Origin: DASSFZ01 sp036514635
GTDB lineage: Bacteria > Chloroflexota > Anaerolineae > Fen-1058
NCBI GenBank assembly: GCA_036514635.1
Contig: DATBWU010000358.1
Location: 1-17,604, forward strand
Length of the DNA stretch: 17,604 nucleotides
Reading direction: 5' to 3'
In this document: positions 13,480-17,604 of the stretch, in pieces
Layout: each line of letters starts with the position of its first letter
How positions within the stretch are numbered: position 1 is the first letter of the stretch
Notes under the pieces: model-generated
The model's input: only the letters and a program-made list of their open reading frames with translations
What the model was told of the DNA's origin: nothing
The model's database searches: none
Position numbers and translations under genes: made by a program

Positions 13480-14625
13480 TCAACTCGGTACAACTAGCAC
13501 AATGCGCGTCCCGCGTCCCGGCGCGCTGTCGATGTCGAGCGTGCCGCCGAGCAGGTGTGCCCGCTCGCGCATACCTGTCAGACCGAAGCCGCGTGTCGTC
13601 GCCCCCGGATCGAAGCCGCGCCCATCGTCGGCGATCGAGACGCGAAGGCCGGCGCCTGTATCCACCAGATCGACGGCCGCCCGCCGCGCGCCGGAATGGC
13701 GAGCCGCGTTGTTCAGCGCTTCTTGCACGATGCGATACACACCGGCCTCGATCCGCCCCGGCAGCCGCTCCAGCCCGCCGTCCACACGCACATCGATCGG
13801 CAGTCCACGCTCGCGCGCAATCTGATCGACCAGCGCACGGATGGCTTCGGGCAACGAGCGATCGAGCAGCGGCGCGGCGCGCAGGTCGAGCACCGAGCGG
13901 CGCGCCTCCTCCAGGTTGAGCCGGGCCAGGTCGAGCGCCTTGCGAACTTTGTCTTTGGCGCGTGCCGGCGACTCGTCGATCAGCGCGTCCGCCGATTCGA
14001 GCTGCAGCGAGATCGCCGTCAAGCCTTGCGCCAATGTATCGTGAATCTCACGAGCGAGCCGGTTGCGCTCCTCGACTTTGGCCGCCTGCGCGCTGCGCGC
14101 ATACAATCGCGCGCGCTCGACAGCGATGCCGAGCTGATAACCGATCGTGTACAGCAGGCGCAGATCGTCGGCGTCGAGCTCGCGCCAGTCGGTGCTGGCG
14201 ACGTTCATCACGCCGAGTTTATCCGTGTGCGAGTAAATCGGAATGCTGGCGTGGTAACGCAGGCCGTCGGTTCCATCGACCAGCGCTTTGAGACGCGAGC
14301 AGGTGACGACGTTGACGTTGGCCGCGCCGGTCAGATCGCCCTGCCGGAAAGTGTCCAGGCAATAGCACGAGCCGGTCATGCGCTCCGGCTCATTCGTCAG
14401 CGCGGGCGGCAGGAACTGGGCGGCGGCCAGGTGTGGCTCGCCGGTTGTTTCATCAAGCAGCCACACCCATCCCGCGCGCAGATCGAGCAACTCAGCCGCC
14501 AGCCGCAGCACGCTCTCCAGCGCCTGGGGTAAGTCAATCGATCGATTCAGCGCCTCGGCAATCGCGTTGAGGATCGACAACTCGCGATTACGGCGCAGCA
14601 ATTTGTGTGCGTCTTCGTAAGCCAT
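13480..14625 (-). CDS. GAF-domain sensor histidine kinase (HisKA_3/NarX-like)
   Basis: 381 aa, no transmembrane helix, so cytoplasmic. An N-terminal helix is followed by a GAF domain (about 30-170), a HisKA_3 dimerisation region with phospho-accepting His195 in ERNRLAREIHDTLAQGL, and an HATPase domain with N-box NNAARH, G1 DDGRGF and G2 GFGLTGM. The GAF domain has a C-x-C ... C pattern (Cys87, Cys89, Cys109; SCYCLDTF and VTCSRL) that could bind a metal, Fe-S cluster or sense redox; this is inference. It pairs with the NarL-type regulator downstream. The stop codon directly abuts the heptad array. Confidence 0.93.
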   Translation of the reverse strand: MAYEDAHKLLRRNRELSILNAIAEALNRSIDLPQALESVLRLAAELLDLRAGWVWLLDETTGEPHLAAAQFLPPALTNEPERMTGSCYCLDTFRQGDLTGAANVNVVTCSRLKALVDGTDGLRYHASIPIYSHTDKLGVMNVASTDWRELDADDLRLLYTIGYQLGIAVERARLYARSAQAAKVEERNRLAREIHDTLAQGLTAISLQLESADALIDESPARAKDKVRKALDLARLNLEEARRSVLDLRAAPLLDRSLPEAIRALVDQIARERGLPIDVRVDGGLERLPGRIEAGVYRIVQEALNNAARHSGARRAAVDLVDTGAGLRVSIADDGRGFDPGATTRGFGLTGMRERAHLLGGTLDIDSAPGRGTRIVLVVPS

Positions 14626-14633
14626 AAGATAAA

Positions 14634-14699
14634 GGACACGGATAAACGCTGATGAACGCGGATCAGATCAATCCGTGATCTCCGTGTTTATCCGTGTCC
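14634..14699. repeat. 14-bp inverted repeat between yhhQ-like gene and kinase
   Basis: GGACACGGATAAAC (14634-14647) is perfectly complementary to GTTTATCCGTGTCC (14686-14699). Inside are CGGAT / ATCCG arms (14659-14663 / 14671-14675) and other GGAT/ATCC units. It encodes the end of the YhhQ-like protein and stops 9 bp before the kinase start, so it lies in the mRNA leader of the kinase. Confidence 0.9.
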
Positions 14700-15407
14700 C
14701 ATCTCCAACTTGAACGGGTTGAAGTCGGTTCCGATGTCGAAGTAATCTTCGTGCTCGGCGTGCTTGAGCATGTTCACGATGCGATACGTGAGCGGCGTCA
14801 TCACGACTTCGATGAAGACTTTGAAGATGTAGTTGGTGACGATCAGGCTGAGCGCGATCTCCCACGGGAACACGCCGAATACCGATGCGATGGCCACAAA
14901 CGCGACACTGTCCACGCCCTCACCCACCAGCGTGCTACCGATGGTGCGCGTCCACAGGTAACGCCCGCCCGTCAGCAGTTTCATCTTCGCCAGGACAAAC
15001 GAATTAGAGAACTCGCCCATGAAGTACGCGGCCAGGCTGGCGACGATGATGCCGCCGCTCGATACACCGCCCAGCACAGCACCGTACGCCGCGTCGCCGG
15101 CATTGGCCTGCCAGTTGGCTTCGCCAGGCAGAAAGCCGACTAGTGCCAGGGTGAGGCTCATCAGCGCCGCCGCACCGAAGCCGACCCAGATCACCCGGCG
15201 CGAGCGGCGATAGCCGTACACCTCGGTGAGCACGTCGCCGAAGATGTACGAGATCGGGAACAGCAGCGTGCCCGCGTCGAACGATAGGCGCAGCCCCAAG
15301 ACCGACACACCCCAATCGACGATCTTGGCCGACGAGGCGATGTTGCTGACCAAGAGCACCGTCACAAATAGGGCCATGATCAAATCGTAGTACTTGTAAC
15401 TCTTCAT
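14688..15407 (-). CDS. YhhQ/VUT-family queuosine-precursor transporter
   Basis: 239 aa, DUF165/VUT family. About six transmembrane segments; the diagnostic ISYIFGDVLTEVYGYRRSR (52-70) and MGEFSNSFVLAKMK (130-143) with two conserved acidic residues are visible. YhhQ imports queuine-pathway precursors (preQ0/preQ1) in E. coli; related proteins salvage queuine. The last residues (about MGHG) and TAA lie in the inverted repeat at 14634-14699, so the natural C-terminus seems to end near FKLE. The leader carries an octad array 17 bp upstream of the start. Confidence 0.9.
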   Translation of the reverse strand: MKSYKYYDLIMALFVTVLLVSNIASSAKIVDWGVSVLGLRLSFDAGTLLFPISYIFGDVLTEVYGYRRSRRVIWVGFGAAALMSLTLALVGFLPGEANWQANAGDAAYGAVLGGVSSGGIIVASLAAYFMGEFSNSFVLAKMKLLTGGRYLWTRTIGSTLVGEGVDSVAFVAIASVFGVFPWEIALSLIVTNYIFKVFIEVVMTPLTYRIVNMLKHAEHEDYFDIGTDFNPFKLEMGHG

Positions 15408-15424
15408 TAAGATGCTGTACCTTT

Positions 15425-15488
15425 GAATCAGCGAGTCAGCGAATCAGCGAGTCAGCGAATCAGCGAATCAGCGAATCAGCGAATCAGC
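15425..15488. repeat. Octad array, GA(A/G)TCAGC x8
   Basis: Eight perfect-period 8-bp units run from 15425 to 15488, six GAATCAGC and two GAGTCAGC. The inverted form (CTGACTCG/TTGACTCG) is found at 15651-15682 and 15729-15760. It lies in the 5' leader of the YhhQ-like gene and contains the stop of the gene remnant at 15484-15639. Confidence 0.95.
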
Positions 15489-15639
15489 GAGAGGAACGCC
15501 GTTTCTTCTGACTCTCGATCTCGGTGACAAGGAGGCCGATCACCTCATCAATGAGCGCAAGCCGATGATCGAGAACCTGAGCAGGCAAGACTTGACGACC
15601 GCGATAATACCAACCCTTTTCACGAGCCGCCCCTCTCTA
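15484..15639 (-). pseudogene. Decayed 3' end of a second four-helix-bundle (IVS/Avd-like) gene
   Basis: A 50-codon open stretch between in-frame stops on the minus strand reads ...VLPAQVLDHRLALIDEVIGL and then LVTEIESQKKR, which fits the last helix of four-helix-bundle proteins (LxALIDEVxxLLxxLIxSxxK). The part before it (GAAREKGW) does not continue the family cleanly and has a TAG just upstream, so most of the gene is missing or shifted. There is no start codon with a ribosome binding site. Its TGA lies in the octad array, the same position as in the intact gene at 1391-1834. The family assignment rests on about 30 residues. Confidence 0.5.
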
Positions 15640-15650
15640 AAGGGAACCCT

Positions 15651-15760
15651 CTGTCTCGTTGACTCGCTGGCTCGTTATTCGCCAGCCGATCCTCGCACTT
15701 CACGAGCCACCTCAGAACAAAGAACCGTCTATCTCGCTGACTCGTTGACTCGCTGACTCG
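15651..15760. repeat. Two inverted octad blocks, CTGACTCG/TTGACTCG
   Basis: Blocks at 15651-15682 (CTGTCTCG, TTGACTCG, CTGGCTCG, TTATTCGC) and 15729-15760 (one degenerate unit, then CTGACTCG, TTGACTCG, CTGACTCG) have 8-bp period and are the reverse complement of the array at 15425-15488. Just left of each block's context lies a near-duplicate TTCACGAGCC(G/A)CC (15619-15631 and 15699-15711). The second block forms the 3' end of the TtuA coding region. Confidence 0.85.
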
Positions 15761-16686
15761 TCTTCCCACAATCGACAGAAAGCGCACAGGCCGGGCGCGG
15801 TCGTCGGCTGGCCGCAGCGCTCGCAGGCGTGCAACTCGATCGAATCACCGGCAGACGCGAAAAGCCTCTGCTCTTTAGCACGCAGGAAGCTGAGGTAGAA
15901 ATCGAGTTTCGCGCCAGGGCGGTCTTTCTCCATCTGGTTGAGCAGGTCTTTGTAGTACAGGCTCGTCGCACCGACCGAGAACGGGCATTCGTCGTAGATG
16001 TAGTCGATGCCGCGCACCAATGCGTAGGCCGCCGTCTCGCGCTCGTAGAATCGGCACAGCGGCTTGACCTTGCGTGCGAAGCCGGGCCGATCGGCAGGCA
16101 GCACCGGCGACTGGCGAGCCAGGTAGTCAACCTGCCAGTGCAGCGTGTTACCCCACAACACCGCCGCCTCGTCGTCGAGGTTGTGCCCGGTTGCCAGCAC
16201 GTCGTAACCCAGCTCGTAAGCGATGCGGTTCATCTCGTGCCGCTTGATCAGCCCGCAGACCGAGCACGGCTTGCCGCGCCCGCGATGCGTGCGCCGGGCG
16301 ACTTCCGGGATCGATTCGCCATACGTGCCCGTGATGTCCAGTGTGTGCAGCCTGGCATCGGGCCAGAAGTCGCGCACGAACTTCTCCGCGCAGACACGCG
16401 AGTGGTCTGAATAATCAATGCCGCCGTCGATACCGAGGCCGAGATACAGCCCGTCTGCCTTGTAACCGAGCGCGAGCAGAATGTCCCATAGCCCCAGGCT
16501 GTCCTTGCCGCCCGACACGGCGACCAGCACGCGATCGTCCGGCCCGAACATGCGGTACTTCTCGATGAAGCGCTGCGTGTTGGCGCGCATCCACTCGACG
16601 AAGTGCTCTTCGCACAGCGCCAATCGATGCTGTCGCATGTTGATGACGGCCAGGCCGCCGCACTTTCGACAACGCATCCCTGGCAT
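15712..16686 (-). CDS. ttuA: TtuA-type tRNA 2-thiouridine(54) synthetase (TtcA/Ncs6 family)
   Basis: 324 aa. An N-terminal zinc finger (C6, C9, C25, H28) is followed by the PP-loop SGGKDS (58-63) that adenylates U54, cluster cysteines C141 and C144 (PCSVCG) with C234 (YDECPF), and a C-terminal zinc finger (C288, C291, C301, C304). This is the TtuA layout, in which a 4Fe-4S cluster passes sulfur from TtuB thiocarboxylate to tRNA position 54 (s2T in thermophiles). It starts 4 bp after the ttuB stop, so both form an operon. The last 16 residues (DESASQRVSEIDGSLF) and the stop come from the octad repeat, beyond the zinc finger, so activity is probably intact. Confidence 0.9.
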   Translation of the reverse strand: MPGMRCRKCGGLAVINMRQHRLALCEEHFVEWMRANTQRFIEKYRMFGPDDRVLVAVSGGKDSLGLWDILLALGYKADGLYLGLGIDGGIDYSDHSRVCAEKFVRDFWPDARLHTLDITGTYGESIPEVARRTHRGRGKPCSVCGLIKRHEMNRIAYELGYDVLATGHNLDDEAAVLWGNTLHWQVDYLARQSPVLPADRPGFARKVKPLCRFYERETAAYALVRGIDYIYDECPFSVGATSLYYKDLLNQMEKDRPGAKLDFYLSFLRAKEQRLFASAGDSIELHACERCGQPTTAPGLCAFCRLWEDESASQRVSEIDGSLF

Positions 16687-16690
16687 GGTT

Positions 16691-16882
16691 TCACCCGCCC
16701 GAAATCACGGCGATCAGCTTGATCTCGTCCTCGTCGCCGAGCACCGTCGCGTCGTTGATCAGCTTACTGTCCTTCACCGCCAGGATGGTCTCGGGGTTCA
16801 GGCCAACCTTGAGGATGAGGTCGCGCACGGTGACGCGACCGGGGACTTCCCACTTCTTGTCGCGATACGTCACTTTAATCAT
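16691..16882 (-). CDS. ttuB: TtuB-like ubiquitin-fold sulfur carrier
   Basis: 63 aa, beta-grasp ThiS/MoaD-like protein ending in ISGG, the di-glycine that is adenylated and turned into a thiocarboxylate. GRVTVRDLILKVGLNPETILAVKDSKLIN fits the family (residues 15-43). In Thermus, TtuB donates sulfur to TtuA and can also be conjugated to proteins. The E1-like activating enzyme is not in this window. GAGGTGG lies a few bases before the ATG. Immediate adjacency to ttuA favours TtuB over ThiS or MoaD. Confidence 0.88.
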   Translation of the reverse strand: MIKVTYRDKKWEVPGRVTVRDLILKVGLNPETILAVKDSKLINDATVLGDEDEIKLIAVISGG

Positions 16883-16937
16883 CGCCCACCTCGATGAGGT
16901 CGATTCTAAGAGGAAAGCAACTGCGCGTCAAGCATAC

Positions 16938-17051
16938 GCCGGGAGATCAATCTCCCGGCTACCCGTAACAAAGTCGGCTGAAGCCGACTCTGTACACAGC
17001 CGGGTTCACCCGGCTTTCACGTTATTCAGCCGGACGATTCCATCGTCCGGC
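16938..17051. repeat. Array of four perfect hairpins (two double-hairpin units)
   Basis: HP1 GCCGGGAGA-TCAA-TCTCCCGGC (16938-16959, 9 bp), HP2 AGTCGGCT-GA-AGCCGACT (16972-16989, 8 bp), HP3 AGCCGGG-TTCA-CCCGGCT (16998-17015, 7 bp) and HP4 GCCGGACGAT-TCC-ATCGTCCGGC (17029-17051, 10 bp). Spacers are 12, 8 and 13 nt, so the array reads as two double-hairpin units. It fills the gap between ttuB and the next gene (16883-17071); no gene is seen there. Confidence 0.93.
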
Positions 17052-17071
17052 GGCCACGATACGAGCCAGCC

Positions 17072-17596
17072 CTAGGCCGATTCCACCACTCTCCTCACCG
17101 CCGATGGATCCGACGAGAGGCACTCTTTCAATGCCGCCGCGAACCTCGGCGGCAGATCGACCCCGCCGATTCGCGCAGCGACAAACACCGGCGCGTCGTC
17201 CGGGCCGCCGACGACGATCGGGCTGGCTTCCACGTCCACATCGCGCGCGAAGACTTGATCCTGTTTGCCGCGCACGTTGACGCCGAACACTTCCGATCGG
17301 GGCATGTCGTAAGCCGTCGCGCGCAGCCAATCGAAGACGATCTCACCTTGAAACAGCGCGCCGCGTTCGTCGATAATCGAATGGGGAACAAACACGAAGG
17401 GCCGGTCGTACAGTGCCACGCCCAATCGCAACGCCAGCGCGCCTTGCGCGGCGATCTGTCCGCCGTCCGCCACAAGCGCCGCCGCCAGCGCTGAGGCGTT
17501 CGATCCGGCGAGAAGCACGCCTTTCAGAACATCGTTGGCCGTATAGGCCACGATCACGCCCTCGGTCTGAAACGTCAGAATACCTTTCTGGGTCAT
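17072..17596 (-). CDS. Conserved-looking hypothetical protein
   Basis: 174 aa that I cannot assign to a family. It looks soluble: mixed alpha/beta with a Gly/Ala-rich stretch (ALAAALVADGG, about 36-46), a hydrophobic strand PFVFVPHSIID and a C-terminal helix ALKECLSSDP. There is no signal peptide or metal-binding Cys cluster. An in-frame TGA sits three bases before the ATG, so the start is inside the window; that TGA may also be the stop of an upstream gene. Codon choice and GC content look like the neighbours, which supports a real gene. Confidence 0.65.
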   Translation of the reverse strand: MTQKGILTFQTEGVIVAYTANDVLKGVLLAGSNASALAAALVADGGQIAAQGALALRLGVALYDRPFVFVPHSIIDERGALFQGEIVFDWLRATAYDMPRSEVFGVNVRGKQDQVFARDVDVEASPIVVGGPDDAPVFVAARIGGVDLPPRFAAALKECLSSDPSAVRRVVESA

Positions 17597-17604
17597 CCTT
17601 CAGA

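Noticed and set aside
13555..14532. Plus-strand open frame of 325 codons
   Set aside because: Wholly antisense to the histidine kinase, whose motifs are clear.

Overview
The window is bacterial, GC-rich (about 60% by eye) and gene-dense. It carries a tRNA-Gly with an encoded CCA. The gene families (two-subunit class I fumarase, TtuA/TtuB tRNA thiolation, DUF35-thiolase pairs, GAF/NarL two-component systems) together with many short-period intergenic repeats suggest a Chloroflexota-like, possibly thermophilic organism. This is inference; no rRNA or other marker gene is present.

Left part (plus strand, 180-5716): one operon of thiolase-like protein 1, a four-helix-bundle (23S-IVS/Avd-like) gene that looks inserted, thiolase-like protein 2, two DUF35 OB-fold/zinc-ribbon proteins, and the alpha and beta subunits of a class I (4Fe-4S) fumarase/tartrate-type dehydratase. 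Both thiolase-like proteins lack the nucleophilic Cys and the usual catalytic His positions. They therefore resemble Cys-less thiolase-fold aldolases of the Ltp2 type, which work with a DUF35 partner, more than true thiolases. A tRNA-Gly(CCC) with its own promoter and terminator follows.

Middle part (minus strand, 6172-9685): an operon transcribed from right to left as RpiR-type regulator, NAD(P)-dependent epimerase/dehydrogenase, polytopic membrane protein and membrane-anchored methyltransferase, with overlapping or nearly abutting genes. Next to the left end of the following block is a structured intergenic region (9686-10170).

Right part (all minus strand): a divergent QueA-like protein overlapping an SDR; a LysE-type exporter, NarL-type regulator and GAF histidine kinase; a YhhQ/VUT queuosine-precursor transporter; TtuA and TtuB; and an unrecognised 174-aa protein.

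The most unusual property is in the gaps. At least seven intergenic sites carry arrays of degenerate 7-bp units (8-bp at one site), often arranged as inverted halves (CAGTNNN/ACTGNNN, GATTGNN/AATCNNN, ATCCTTC, TTNGTCN, GAGTCAGC/CTGACTCG). Related inverted repeats occur elsewhere. Four proteins (thiolase 1, methyltransferase, YhhQ, TtuA) take their last residues and stop codon from such sequence, and two other genes stop right at an array. One intact four-helix-bundle gene, and what looks like the decayed 3' end of a second, are each bracketed by inverted short-period arrays. Separately, three gaps hold double-hairpin units with 11-12 nt spacers; one is a pair of units and one is enclosed by a 14-bp outer stem.
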